A stretch of 64,000 nt of DNA from Ilex aquifolium. Taxonomy: Eukaryota; Streptophyta; Magnoliopsida; Aquifoliales; Aquifoliaceae. Below the pieces are notes generated by a model. It was not told the DNA's origin, searched no databases, and saw nothing but the letters and a program-made list of their open reading frames with translations. Positions 1-10,683 of this stretch are shown here, one piece after another. A program made the translations under genes and the position numbers. The stretch spans positions 51,245,069 to 51,309,068 of the forward strand of contig OX637391.1 of assembly GCA_951799425.1 (NCBI GenBank), written 5' to 3'. Each line of letters opens with the position of its first letter. Within the stretch, counting starts at the first letter, position 1.

Positions 1-847
1 ACACAAGATAACATGACAATTAAGTAAATCATCATAACACGCCTTCAAATATAAATCAAGAGCAAGCTATAGCTTTAAGTTCCATACAAATTAATAATAT
101 AAGATATGCATGTTTTAGCTACAAAGACTTGTTTCTTCTGCAATATTATTCTTGAAGGATTAGAATTTTGGGAATTCCCTATGACTAACTTATCTCTAGT
201 TAAATAAATTTAATTTTAAATTTCATTGTTAGATTTATCTAAATATATAAGATATTAGTAACTGATAGAAAGTTTAAAAGTCAATTTTTTTAAGGGTTTA
301 ACTCCTAATAAATTTCATAAGTCATTGTTATAATTTGATATTTATTTTCAAGAACTCTTAAGACTTATTTGCATTATTTCTAGAATCTATAAGGTCTACA
401 AGCTAAATAAGTTATAATACATATTAGACCAATGAAAAATTTTAGTTTTATATTAAAATAAAAAAAGAGAAATCAATTAGAGTAATCTCTGGATCAAGGA
501 TAATATGGATTTTATATTATTGTTAAATCACAGTTACAAAATTATAATATGGGCTTTTTTAAATTGTGGTGGGATAAAATTAGAAAATAAATTTTTTTAT
601 TAGTGACTTTTATGGATTGTATATTGGTAATCATTGAATTTGCAAGTTTCTTTAAGGATACACACAATGCCAAATTTTTGTGATTTAAGTCATAAGTGTT
701 CATATATTTATTTAAGGACAAAATAAAAACTCAAAAGTTTTAAATGAAATCATTAGTGTGAGGTATAATTGTCTTTATAATTTTATTTAAGGGTAAAAAA
801 GGAATTCAAAAGTTTTTCATCTAAGGTACTTTTATTAGTAGTATAGA
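1..847 (-). mobile_element. Helitron-like remnant, left copy (5' end only)
   Basis: AT-rich DNA with no supported gene. Read on the minus strand, the sequence from 847 downward begins TCTATACTACTAATAAA after an A. It matches the end of the copy ending at 3052 over about 70 bases, including a shared stretch GGGTAAAA...AATTCAAAA. An initial TC after A, with a TACTACTAAT run, is typical of plant Helitrons. The 3' end of this copy was not found and may lie left of the window, so the left limit is arbitrary. Confidence 0.35.
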
Positions 848-2117
848 TAAAACCAACTACATTCCTAATATCGTCAAAGTATAAAAATTGCACAAAATTT
901 GTCATCCTCATTGACCTCCATCAACATCCTCAACTACCTCACTTATGTTACTCTAAACAATGACACAATAAATACTATTAGATGAGAAAAATGATGTATG
1001 TAATCAACCAGAACAAAAAACGAAGCATCACTAAAAATTTTTGATATGAAATTAGAAGTTAACTTTCATAAAATTTCATTATGTTGCTTGTAGAAGTTTT
1101 TTTTTTAAATCCTTTACCTCCTAGAAGGAACAAGGAAGAGTAATGCAAGTGATAAAAATAGGATTATTTCTTAGAATTTTTTTTCTTGCATTACTTTTAT
1201 TTTTTCAATATTTCCTAGAACAAAACAAACACGTTAGTAAACATGTTAGCATGACAATTTTTCCAATCTTTCCACCAAGCCAACACAATTAGCATGACAG
1301 AAATAACCTAAGATGATAAATATAAAAACACACCATCCAAAATAGAAAATCTTCTTTATAATAACACGAAAAAAAATCTCCACAATTCTCATAATTCTCT
1401 TTAGAAATATACATAATTGAAATATGAAAACAAAGTAAATCACTTTCAGGCTTTAACATTCACACATCGACAAAAAACTAAAAATGATGTAATCGTATTG
1501 TTCGATTTGATCAAAAAGACAATAGAGAATAAGTCAAAAGATAAAACTATATTAGTTACCAATAGCTTTTGGATAGAGACGTGGATTCATTTGTGTCATG
1601 GCCAGTGAGAATTCAATTGCACCACAATGGTAAGTTTGATCTTAGATTCCATTCTGCGGGGAGATATAAGAAGGTTAACAAGTAAAATACAAAAAATTAA
1701 TATGGAAACATAAATTATGAGGAAATTTATTATTTGAGTAAAAATACAACAAATTAGCATGTAACATAAATCTCGTGAATCTAACACCTGGTGTCAAATG
1801 AGGATTCTAATCATCCACCCAATAATATATAGAATATAGATGCATTTGCACATCTTTCGATTTATTGGTGGACAAATGCAAATGGAGGAAAGACAGTAAG
1901 TTGCAAAGTTCTTAAAGATATGTTAATTGTAGAAGTCTAACGGTTGTCTTATTTAGATCAACCGGTACATACTCTGCACCACTGTCATTGAAAGCAGAAT
2001 GCGAAAGGTTTACTAATTGAAGGTTATTGTTATGTATTTATGCTATGATAAAATGATCCTAATAATATTGTTTGAGGGTAATGATAGTAAAAAAATATTT
2101 TTGGATTTAGTAGTCTT
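848..2117. other. intergenic, AT-rich, no gene recognised
   Basis: Both strands were read. The only open frames are short and AT-driven, with no domain, signal peptide or convincing codon use. No repeat beyond homopolymer runs was recognised. Confidence 0.6.
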
Positions 2118-3052
2118 TTAGAAATAACTTGCAATGCACCACGGGTATTGCACGTAAATAATTTTTTTAGAAAAAATTAATAAATAAATATTTGGTATAT
2201 GTATACTTGAATTAAATATCATCTCAAATTTATCAAACTTATCTTTTCATCGCTCATGCTCCACTATAGAATTTTTGAAAACTTTGTATGCTTTCAAGAT
2301 TTGTTGTTATAACTTTAAGAAAAATGATAAAAAAAAAATAAATAATAATTTTATAATTGAAAGGGCTTTTTTAGTGATGTTTGAAAATTAAATTTTTTAA
2401 AATTAATTTGATTAAGATTCTATTTATAAATCATTTAATAAAATAAAAATGTTTATCAATATACCAATTATATTGGAACTTTACTATATTTAAAGATTAT
2501 CTAGGTCAATTGAGATAAAATTTAATCTACAATGTTATAATATATATTATAAATCATATTAAAATTTAAAAAAAAAATTCAAGTTTTCACATAAAATCTT
2601 AACACAATCTGAAAAGTTTACTGTGACTAAAAAATCATGTAAAACTACATATACATTATTTATCTTAAAAATGAAAGGGTTAAATATTTTGATGAAAAAT
2701 AAAATATACATATGTAGTCATAATATTATCTTTATAAATGAGGTGAGTAATATTATATTGATAAAATTTTTGAAGGTTTTTTTGAATATTTTTTTAAAAT
2801 TTATAATTATGCATATATTTTTTAAGAGTAATATAATCAATTAAAAAGTTTTATGAAAATTGACATTTATACATAGAGAATATATAATTAAAAGTGATCT
2901 TAGATGTAATTTAGAGATTTAAATACATAAAAATATAAAGGTAATTTAGATATTAAGTGTAGAAGGATAGAGTCCTCTTTTTTATTTTTTATGAGGGTAA
3001 AATAGTGAATCAAAATTTTTTCATGTTAAAGTACATTTATTAGTAGTATAGA
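2118..3052 (-). mobile_element. non-autonomous Helitron-like element
   Basis: On the minus strand the element starts TCTATACTACTAATAAA, after an A. It ends with a GC-containing hairpin (2127-2152; arms around CACGGGTATTGCACG) followed about ten bases later by CTAA (2121-2118), matching the Helitron CTRR rule. Its length is 935 bp and it has no Rep/helicase frame. The base after CTAA is A rather than the usual T, so the 3' limit is tentative. The 5' terminal 70 bases are shared with the copy ending at 847. Confidence 0.45.
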
Positions 3053-4330
3053 TATAGATACAGATACAGAGATAGATATAGATTTAGTCATCTGAGGTAT
3101 GGGTGACGAATTGCTTACGGAAGTAGAGTTTGACTTGACAGTCATGTGATAAAAAGATAATTCTTTCGGATCGTCAAGTATTCCATGATCTTTACAATAA
3201 AAACCATGACCTTATCTCCTTTGATCAAAGGAAATGAGTTTCTTTTGTTTATTTCTCATTTGTTCTTCTTCTACGCTTTTAACACTGAATTACTACCACC
3301 ACGCACCACCATCCAAATTCACACTATCACCACCACCACACTTCGTACAACCATCACAATCCTTAATCAAACAAACATATCCAATTCGATCCCGATTTAT
3401 CACATTTGAAAATCAAAATTAACCACAAAACAAAGACATGTATAAATACCTAGCTAGGAAACGGAATCGCTTCCAAAATATTTTGAAAACATTTTAGAAG
3501 TAAAATGGAAACGAATAAAAAAATTAAGAATTTATTTCAAAAATATTAGTAGAAATATTCTGAAAAATCTTGATTTATTGGCATTTCGATTTGATCATTA
3601 ATTCGTTTCAGACTCTTTAAAAACAAGAATGTTCTGGTTGTATTGAGTATTTCAAAACGAAATTTTGATCGTTGCACATGCCTCAAATGGGACTCGTTGA
3701 ATATAAAAAGAGAAGAAAAAGAAAAAAAAAACAACTTCTTTCTTTAGTCCATGCCGGGGCAGCATCAGTAAACGCCCTGCATTAAGGAGATCATGTCCTT
3801 TGCACAACCCAGGTGAGACTGAAGGGTCATATACCTAATAAGCCTGTGTCAGTGATGTATGATATCCCCTCTTGAATGGTCCAAATGCTTCATGATTATT
3901 ACAGTAGGTTTCTGATTTTTGTTTTACCCCTAGGAATTTTTTTGCATTTTTTTTACAATTTTTTTATAACTTCCATATTTGCGGCCAAATTTTCCATAAT
4001 ATAATTGAATTCGATGAAATCTGATCACCATGACCACCACCATCACAATCTTCACCACGACCACCACCATTACAATCACCACCACCACCACCATGACTAC
4101 CGCCACCACCAAACTGGTTGTAGTGTCCAAAATTGAAAGAAAATAACTCCTAAAGGGCCCCTTAATTAGAAAAAAAAATGATAATATAACACCATAATCT
4201 GGTCAACCAAAAGTATCAATTTAGGTCATTGAAATCTTTCCAGAAGAGGAACATTAATATAACATCACAATGATAATACATAATTTTTAATACATACCAA
4301 CATTCTCAGAAATTTTCAAAAAAAAAAACA
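3053..4330. other. intergenic with two CCA/CAC-rich tracts
   Basis: No gene is supported. Stretches around 3290-3370 and 4024-4115 are rich in ACC/CAC/CAT triplets, a degenerate trinucleotide low-complexity tract. Frames through them encode only Thr/His or Val runs. The minus-strand 3' flank of the B3 gene would fall within 3900-4413. Confidence 0.5.
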
Positions 4331-4413
4331 GAAGAATTCATTAAGATAAACAAATAACGTTCATGGATAAGTCAAAGCAATCATATCCAGCTCTAGTATT
4401 TCTATATCCAACT

Positions 4414-4749
4414 TCAGCTGATGTATATAGTGACCCCAAAGAGTCGGATGCTATGGCGTTCAAGCTCCATGAAATACACATTTCTGATCATCGACCGATG
4501 CAATCGGAGTACATCACCTGGCATAAGTTTCTTTTTCTCTGCAAAATTGTGCCATTGATATGTCATCAAGCGTCTACCGCTGGTCCTTGTGGAACATATA
4601 AACTCCCAGGTGTTCTCTTCATTTGGGTCCAGTACATGCATGATCTCATTTCCAGCAGGTAAGTCAAGTGCCCAATTTGGTATCTCCAGATTATGTGAAA
4701 CGTCTGTTGCTGAGAGTTTTTTTTCAAAACATAATACATTGCCTTCCAT
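4414..4749 (-). CDS. small B3 DNA-binding domain protein
   Basis: This 111-residue protein consists of almost nothing but one B3 domain, the plant-specific fold that binds DNA in the nucleus. Visible hallmarks are an N-terminal FEKKLSATDVSHN strand-turn (about residues 8-20), a Leu-Pro loop, the WEF core strand (about 48-50), the RRLMTYQWHNFAEKKKL block that corresponds to 'W..FV..K.L' of B3 proteins, and PGDVLRLHR (about 77-85) before an RLFG end. This arrangement is closest to the small single-B3 (DUF313-like) plant subfamily, which often lacks other domains. The start is the first ATG of the open frame. A CT-rich tract ending TTTTAG lies just upstream on the coding strand, so an upstream 5' exon is possible. 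Its target genes cannot be inferred. It may be a functional small B3 gene or a fragment of a larger one. Confidence 0.6.
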   Translation of the reverse strand: MEGNVLCFEKKLSATDVSHNLEIPNWALDLPAGNEIMHVLDPNEENTWEFICSTRTSGRRLMTYQWHNFAEKKKLMPGDVLRLHRSMIRNVYFMELERHSIRLFGVTIYIS

Positions 4750-4948
4750 TCTCTAAACCTAAAAGCAGACTAAGCAGTATTCACTGTAAGATGGTCCAAT
4801 TCAGGAGATTTTTACAATTGTAAGAACTGGGAGTATATACATAGAGGGTTATTTTCGAGACTCAAACTCCAGATGCTCTCACAATGAAACAACTTTATTG
4901 TTGTGCTAAAACACACAAAAATTAGTTTACAAGTGTGTAAGACCACAT

Positions 4949-4989
<41 letters not shown>
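4949..4989. repeat. compound (TG)n(AG)n microsatellite
   Basis: About eleven TG units run directly into about ten AG units. The same TG-to-GA compound recurs at 15225-15273 and 42804-42994. Confidence 0.95.
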
Positions 4990-5055
4990 CCTTGCTCTAG
5001 GACTGCTAGTTGTGTGGTGAGTGAGTCTTGAGATACTACTGTCTACTATGAAAAT

Positions 5056-5150
5056 TGCAAGCTCAGCTTTATAGGACATAGTCACCATCGTCTACCTACT
5101 TCTGTAGTGCAAGCTCAGCGTTATAGGACGTAGGCACCGTCGTCTAAGAT
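5056..5150. repeat. two-copy tandem repeat, period 52 bp
   Basis: TGCAAGCTCAGC.TTATAGGAC begins at 5056 and again at 5108. The units differ at a handful of sites. No function is apparent. Confidence 0.8.
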
Positions 5151-5164
5151 TAAGACTCTGCAAA

Positions 5165-5450
5165 TAGCCTCCACCTTAACCCCTTTCGAAGTAGCTAAAG
5201 TGAGTCTTGAGTTCGAATCTTGACAATTTTTTGAGATCAGGTTATGAAGGGATTTATCCCTCATGAATAGGGCTGTTAATCAAGCCAAGCTTGATCATTT
5301 TTTTAAGCTCGTTTATGTGTAAATAGTCAAATGAGTCAGTTCGTTTATGTGTAAATTAGGCTTGAATTAGGCTCGAATTCAGTTCGATTAACACCCCTAC
5401 TCATGAATACCCTAGTTTCGGGGTGGATGACTTGTTTTTTTAATGAACAG
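5165..5450 (+). mobile_element. SINE-like repeat, interrupted by a hAT MITE
   Basis: The stretch contains a degenerate RNA polymerase III B-box-like word (GAGTTCGAATCTTGACA, near 5208) and a tail of TTTATCCCTCATGAATACCC that is split by the MITE at 5268-5399. Inverted, uninterrupted relatives lie at 19,640-19,760 and 39,290-39,430. Three dispersed copies with a B-box-like motif suggest a tRNA-derived SINE family. No clear A box or poly-A tail was confirmed. Confidence 0.4.
5268..5399. mobile_element. hAT-type MITE with perfect 8-bp target duplication
   Basis: The 132-bp element begins TAGGGCTGTTAATC and ends with the inverse of TAGGGGTGTTAATC (one mismatch in 14). It is flanked by identical CTCATGAA copies at 5260-5267 and 5400-5407. 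An 8-bp duplication and a TAGGG terminus are typical of hAT elements. The uninterrupted relative at 19,680-19,705 (reverse strand) shows the empty site. No coding capacity. Confidence 0.8.
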
Positions 5451-6005
5451 GAAAGGAAATTAATCAAGATGCGAGTAAACTAATCCAAACACATGACACT
5501 TGAATAAAAAAAAAAATAGCCTCCACCTCAAACAGTCCACATCATTTAGAATTTTGACTCAATAACTAATCTTATAATTTATATTTTAATCACAATAATT
5601 TTTTTTATCTCCTAATTTCATTTAAACCACCTCTTGAATACAATAACACAATGACGACTTCAATTATTTAGAGCTACGATCCAACGGCTAATTTTATAAT
5701 TTATAGTTTAATCACTGTAAATATTTTAACACTCACTTATATTTTGATTATAGTAAATATTTTAACTATTTATTTATATTTTGATTATAGTAAATATATA
5801 AAATATTTATATTTTAATCACTATAGCCATGTTAACCATTTATTTATATTTTAATCACGATTAAAAAAAAAGGACTCCTTTGTATGTTTAGAATATTATA
5901 TGCAAAACTTTCTGTACAACAACATTACGATCAACTCAAAAATGAATATTTTTTTCAAATATTTACTTATATATGATTTATTATACGTGAAATAAAAATG
6001 TTCAC
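5451..6005. other. intergenic, AT-rich with internal degenerate repeats
   Basis: A motif like TTTATATTTTGATTATAGTAAATATTTTAAC recurs in degenerate form between about 5580 and 5850. No gene, RNA or transposon ends were recognised. Confidence 0.5.
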
Positions 6006-6560
6006 TGATGATACCTAGAAAGAATTTTAAATTTGAGCTCGGGAATTGAGGTCAGGAAGGGAGGTCAGCCAAGAGAACCAGAGCTCAGAGGCCCAGACCT
6101 TGGGCCCCCTTGATCTGGACCATGAAGAAAATGAGTAGAAGACAGCTGGCTACCAGAAGACATCCCCCTCCACGGCTGTAAGCGACTGTCGAGGCGTAAA
6201 ACTCTCAACTGTCCAAGACCATCTCTTAAAATCAAGTGAGATTCCGCGAGAAGAAAGCGAAGATCTCACCATAGATCTCATTGAATTAGGAATAAGGCCG
6301 TGACAGATCCCATAGAATTAGGAATCAGGCTATAAATATTGTGTAATACCCTCCTTCTAAGGCCAAGAGAGAAAAAAAACAAGCTTCAAAGAGTTCAGAA
6401 CATTGTGTAATTTTTAGATCATCTCCAATACAAGTTTCTGGAGCAAGAGACTCCATTGAAGAGTGGATTAGCCGAACTTCCGAGCTGGTGAACTACTATA
6501 ACTTCTGTGCAATCCATCACTTATCCCCAATTTTCCACCTTATTCCCAAAAGCTTAGAAG
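6006..6560 (+). mobile_element. solo LTR-like remnant, Tat-like Ty3/gypsy family
   Basis: The remnant starts TGATGATACC and shares several blocks with the LTR at about 60,602-61,127 (reverse strand). These include GGTCAG...GAGCTCAG near the start, GACAGCTGGC in the middle, and GAGTGGATTAGCC followed by CCGAGCTGGTGAACTACTATAA at about 6453-6503. It is fairly diverged, so an old fossil. No internal region is attached. The right limit is approximate, and no target duplication was found. Confidence 0.5.
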
Positions 6561-6935
6561 CTCAGGGATTTTTTGGCAAATTTTTTTCTAGGCAATAATA
6601 TTTATCGATGATTTTTTAATATTTTTTGAGGAAATTTTTTCTAGGGCAAAATCTTCCTTTTGTAGCGTACAATTGAGAGCAGTAACCAAGGCGAGTTTAT
6701 CCAAGTGATTAATGAGCTACCCACTACTTTCAATGGCTAATCGCAGTTTACACCCTGAAATATGCTCAAAATTTTAATTTGCACCCTGAAAGATAAGGAT
6801 TCTTAATTTGCACACTGAATGTCTTAAAAACAATGTAATGTGCACCAGTCACAAACGTCCGTTCGATCTATCGTTTGAAAACCCAACACACGACTTGCAC
6901 GTGATTCTTGCAGGGATTGAATTGTAAAAACACAC
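6561..6935. repeat. fragment related to Mutator-like MITE end
   Basis: The words 'TTTACACCCTGAAATATG' and 'TTTGCACCCTGAAAGATAAG' near 6750-6810 resemble the terminal inverted repeats of the MITE at 40,692-41,432, so this is probably a decayed relative. The rest of the stretch holds no recognised feature. Confidence 0.3.
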
Positions 6936-6984
6936 TCCTTTGGCGCTAAATCGATGTTGGCTTACCTTCGTCTTCGTATAAGAG

Positions 6985-7579
6985 GAAGGAAAAGCTAGAA
7001 GAAAAAGATAGCAAACAGAGCTGAAAATAGAAAAGGTCTGGTACTGTGGTCAAAGTGTAGCGATAAAGACCTCATGGACATACCTAAACCTTGGGAGGAG
7101 GTTTAGGGTTTGCGATAATTATGCGGTATAACTTCACATCCCATTAGAAATTTAACAATATTCTTGCAATTAATGAAAGTAGATGTGCATTCAGACCATT
7201 GTCACTCACCCATTTTTCACACATTATGGATTATGGTTGTTCTATTTCAGTTGGATTTTTTTTTTCTTTCCAAAAAGTCTTTTTTGGAAGTTTCTTTGCA
7301 CAGTTTAAACAAATATTTGTATTTTGTACTTGGAGGAAGGTGGTTCATGTGGTTATTTTGCTTGGGTTGATCCACCAGTGTATCCGAACATGGCAAATAA
7401 TACCTAGTTTCTTGCGCCGTGTAATAAACTTGGAGACACAGCTAGAGAGATGCAGAAGAAAGGCAAGAATGTTGTTGTTCTGTTTGGTTGTTTCTTTGTT
7501 GCTCATGATCCTAATTTGGTGCTATAAGAGTGACACCTCTCTAGATGGTATTGATGGAGAGCTTCCAAATGATCGTTGA
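6985..7579 (+). pseudogene. decayed GRF-type zinc-finger gene
   Basis: The frame at 7036-7125 encodes VWYCGQSVAIKTSWTYLNLG followed by RRFRVCDNYA, which is the GRF zinc-finger pattern (CxCG...TSxT..NxGRRFxxC). A GT follows at 7126, as expected for a splice donor. A second block, from about 7338, encodes CGYFAWVDPP, the matching C-[FY]F-W-D end of the domain. It is followed, in another frame, by a coiled-coil/transmembrane tail (FLRRVINLE... then a hydrophobic stretch, to 7579). Small plant GRF proteins have exactly this order. The usual first Cys of CxC is missing (WYCG), the N-terminal leader meets stops, and a +1 shift separates the CGYFAWVDPP block from the tail. These defects argue for a pseudogene. 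The family binds nucleic acid or proteins; this copy is probably inactive. Confidence 0.6.
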
Positions 7580-9640
7580 GTAGTGAAGCTAATGAAGATC
7601 GATGTAATGCTTTATGAAATAGTTCTGTATTGTGTAAGTATTGCAATGATATTCCATTGTAATGAAGATGGATTGTAGGATAGAGTTTCACCAACTATAT
7701 ATAAATTATAATATTCTGTACTAACAAAATCTGAAGAAATAAGAGGGGAAATATTCAAGGTTTGATTAGAAAAAGAGGAGAGAGAAAAAGAATGAATGAT
7801 TGACAGACCTTTCTATGTTTTTGAAAAGTTGTCTATGAAGTCAAACCAACTGTATCAAGAGAAGATTACTTAGCAGTTTGGGTTATCTCATGGAGTGTGG
7901 AGGCAGCTTAGATATTCCCTTCAAAAACAAACGTAGACAGTGATATATAAACGTGAGAAAAGAAAATGAGAAGAAGAAATAAATAAACTTAATTTGACCG
8001 GGAGATCAAACAGCTTTTGAAGTTTGATTTTCGAGAGGGTTGGCATGGCATGGCATGGATTAATTAAAGTGAATTATTTCATAATATGTTTTCATTCTTG
8101 AACCTTTTTGCAAAAAGTTTATTTTTGAAATCTTGAAATTTGTATTCCTATTTGTTATGTTTTGATTGATCTGAAATTTTGTAAGTTTCGGTTAGGCTTG
8201 TTTTCACATTAAATTTTAGGATAATTAATTTTAAACTGATTAGTACATGTACGTAGTGCATTTGCACACGTGCTTTTTGATATGTGATCGTGGTCATGCG
8301 ATGTGTGATTAATCAGTGTAAGTTTGGATATGTATCATGGGCATACTTATTATACCACTAAGATAAATCGAGTATGAGACTATGCATGGTGAATAATTTA
8401 GCTATGTAATATGTTGTATTTGAGTCATAATTCTACAAGTTTCACAAATACATTTTTGTATGTTGAAAAAATTACCAATAAATATTACTTTTTTTCACAA
8501 AAATTCATTTAGTTCTATCATTTTTATTTTATATCAATGAAGTCGTATTTCCCTCGTTGGAAAATTGTTTAAGGAATACATCATTGTTGTGTATCAATTG
8601 TTATGTTGCTCAATTTTATGTTTTTTCAGAATCGATGAGTTGTCATCCATTTTTTATATAAGTTAATTTACATTTTTTTTTTTTAGAAATAATGTTGACT
8701 TTTTATTAAAGTTACTTTTATAGACATGTGGATAACTCAATTTTTGTTCACTTCAACCGCAAGTTTAAAAGCACAAAATACGAGAATTCTCGTCGTGAAG
8801 TTTTTGTCCATCGAGAATACATGGAGTCCAAAGCCTTCTATTGCATCTGATAATGGCAACTTTAAAAATAATTAGTAATTCAATATTTTATAAAATTAGC
8901 AAGTAGGCAACACGCAAATTAAAACACGCAAATTCATAAGTGTTATTTTTTATTAAAAAAAAATTATTGTTATGGTCCCAATATCCCTAAAGTGTCAATA
9001 TTTTTCAACAGAAGGATAAAATTGGAACAAATATAATATTTATGAAGTTTAAGACTTTATTGACATAAAATATCAAAAATAGAACTTCATTGATATAAAA
9101 CAAAAATTATATGAATTTATAAATTTTTTGTAAAAAAAAAAACACTTATGAATAATTTTCCTATCTCATTATTATATTTTAATCTACTTATTAGGCCTTC
9201 CTTGAACACTGATTCAAAGTCAATAGATGATTGACTCAATGGAAATTTTTCTTGTTGCACGGCTTTTTACTATGCTGCCATATCATTTGGGCTTCAAATT
9301 TGGTCCCAAAATTTGATCAGTATAACATTATTCTTTTAAGAGCTATATGACCTGGCTTCCCCTTCTCCTTCTCCTTCCGACTAGATCCATCCTTACAAAT
9401 AGAACAATTGCAACAACTACTACATAAAAAAGATAAAGAAAGAAATGGTAAACTCAAAATTCTTCCTTGCTTATTACTGTATTAGGTTATTAATATACGA
9501 GCAATGTTATTGGAACATATAATTTAATGACTATGACTATGGTCATTATCTAAAAACAAGACTTTTTATCAAATCCTTGCCCAAAGAGACCATTTCATAA
9601 CAAGAACTAATAGGCCTAAAAAACTGAACCTTGTCCTCCT
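7580..9640. other. intergenic, AT-rich, no gene recognised
   Basis: No coding or RNA gene is supported. A short GGCATGGCATGGCATGG run at about 8040-8058 is a trivial tandem repeat. The 3' flank of the minus-strand small cysteine-rich gene would lie below 9662. Confidence 0.5.
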
Positions 9641-9661
9641 TGATCCATAAAAAATTCTCAC

Positions 9662-9883
9662 TCAGTTGCCAGTTTTGGGCACATGGCCACCGCTAATCTG
9701 CTGGCAATACTGGTCGCAACCAACCTCACAGGCGTGGATGGTGGCGCCGCTGACCTTCATACAAGTAGGCATGCAGTCTTTAGCGCAATCCGAAAGTGCC
9801 TCGCCCGTGTTGGTGCACAGCATGACAATCAAAGCACAGATGAGAAGAGCGGTGACGGTGGCGGTGGTTTTCCTGGCAGCCAT
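9662..9883 (-). CDS. small secreted cysteine-rich, thionin-like peptide
   Basis: The product is a 73-residue precursor. Residues 1 to about 29 form a basic N-region and hydrophobic core ending at an Ala-rich site (TGEA-L), a clear secretory signal peptide. The mature part of about 44 residues has six cysteines spaced C-x3-C-x3-C-x10-C-x3-C-x3-C. This paired CxxxC pattern is seen in plant thionin-like and alpha-hairpinin-type peptides, which act outside the cell, often in defence or as protease inhibitors. The gene is a single open exon, and the start is the first ATG after a TATA-like element 65-75 bases upstream. Codon use is GC-rich compared with the AT-rich surroundings, which supports real coding. 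The exact family assignment is inference; a signalling peptide is an alternative. Confidence 0.65.
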   Translation of the reverse strand: MAARKTTATVTALLICALIVMLCTNTGEALSDCAKDCMPTCMKVSGATIHACEVGCDQYCQQISGGHVPKTGN

Positions 9884-9947
9884 TTTTGGTTTCTGTGTTG
9901 ATGAAGATTATGGGTGAATGCAGAAAGAAGAGGTTCTTACTTCTTAC

Positions 9948-9956
9948 CTATTTATG
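9948..9956 (-). promoter_or_regulatory. TATA-like box of the cysteine-rich peptide gene
   Basis: The minus strand reads CATAAATAG about 65 bases before the ATG at 9883, leaving room for a short 5' leader. This is position and motif only. Confidence 0.4.
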
Positions 9957-10320
9957 ATCATATACAATGTTGAATGTGAGGTAAAATAAGACTAGTTCCT
10001 AATATAGCAGTGGTATGGAGCACAACATGGAGAAAATAAGAGGCCAGGAGTTATTTTCCTAGAGATATCCTATTTATTTGTTTTTGAGGCTGTAGAAGTT
10101 TTTCATTATTACAGGCTCTCTTTTTTCTATGATTTTTTGTAAATTCTTAATGAAACAATGTAATATAATGCAATCCAATAACCAGTCATTGATTATGGTA
10201 TTTTTTTGTCGATGTCGTGTTCAGGTACCCTTGTTAATTGGTCGTACCATTTTTCGACTTGTGTTATGTCGTTCGGTGTTACTATGAATTTAAAATTCAC
10301 ACCCCTTCTAGTCAGCTTAT
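9957..10320. other. intergenic, nothing recognised
   Basis: Spacer between the 5' side of the small peptide gene and the minisatellite. No feature was recognised apart from its possible promoter. Confidence 0.5.
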
Positions 10321-10322
10321 GG

Positions 10323-10491
10323 CAATCCACAGGTTTGGGAACTACCTCTCAACAATCCACAGGTTTTGGAACTGCCTCTCAACAATCCACAGGTTTTGGA
10401 ACTACCACTCAACAATCCACAGGTTTTGGAACTACCTCTCAACAATCCACAGGTTTTGGAACTACCTCTCAACAATCCACAGGTTTTGGAA
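10323..10491. repeat. 30-bp minisatellite, about 5.6 units
   Basis: Copies of CAATCCACAGGTTTTGGAAC plus ACTACCTCTCAA begin at 10323, 10353, 10383, 10413, 10443 and 10473, with only scattered substitutions and no length change. The period is a multiple of three, so every frame through it stays open and gives false repetitive peptides. It lies about 190 bp past the natural stop of transketolase, possibly in its 3' untranslated region. Confidence 0.9.
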
Positions 10492-10683
10492 ATTGACAAC
10501 ATGGAAAACTGGTAACATGACCTTAGGAACAGCTAATACCTTTGACTTTGAGAGATTTCAGTACTTGATGTGAAATTTAAATGGAATTTAGTCAACAAAT
10601 ACCCAAAGAGATGTGGTACTTACAAGAAAATGGGTCTTGAGGTTGAATCAATAACACCAATTTGCATCTTCGTAAAACAAGCC

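Noticed and set aside
10206-10502. Open frames with QSTGFGTTSQ-like or SSKTCGLL repeats
   Set aside because: The 30-bp minisatellite keeps all frames open on both strands. No homology or signal, and convergent frames overlap.
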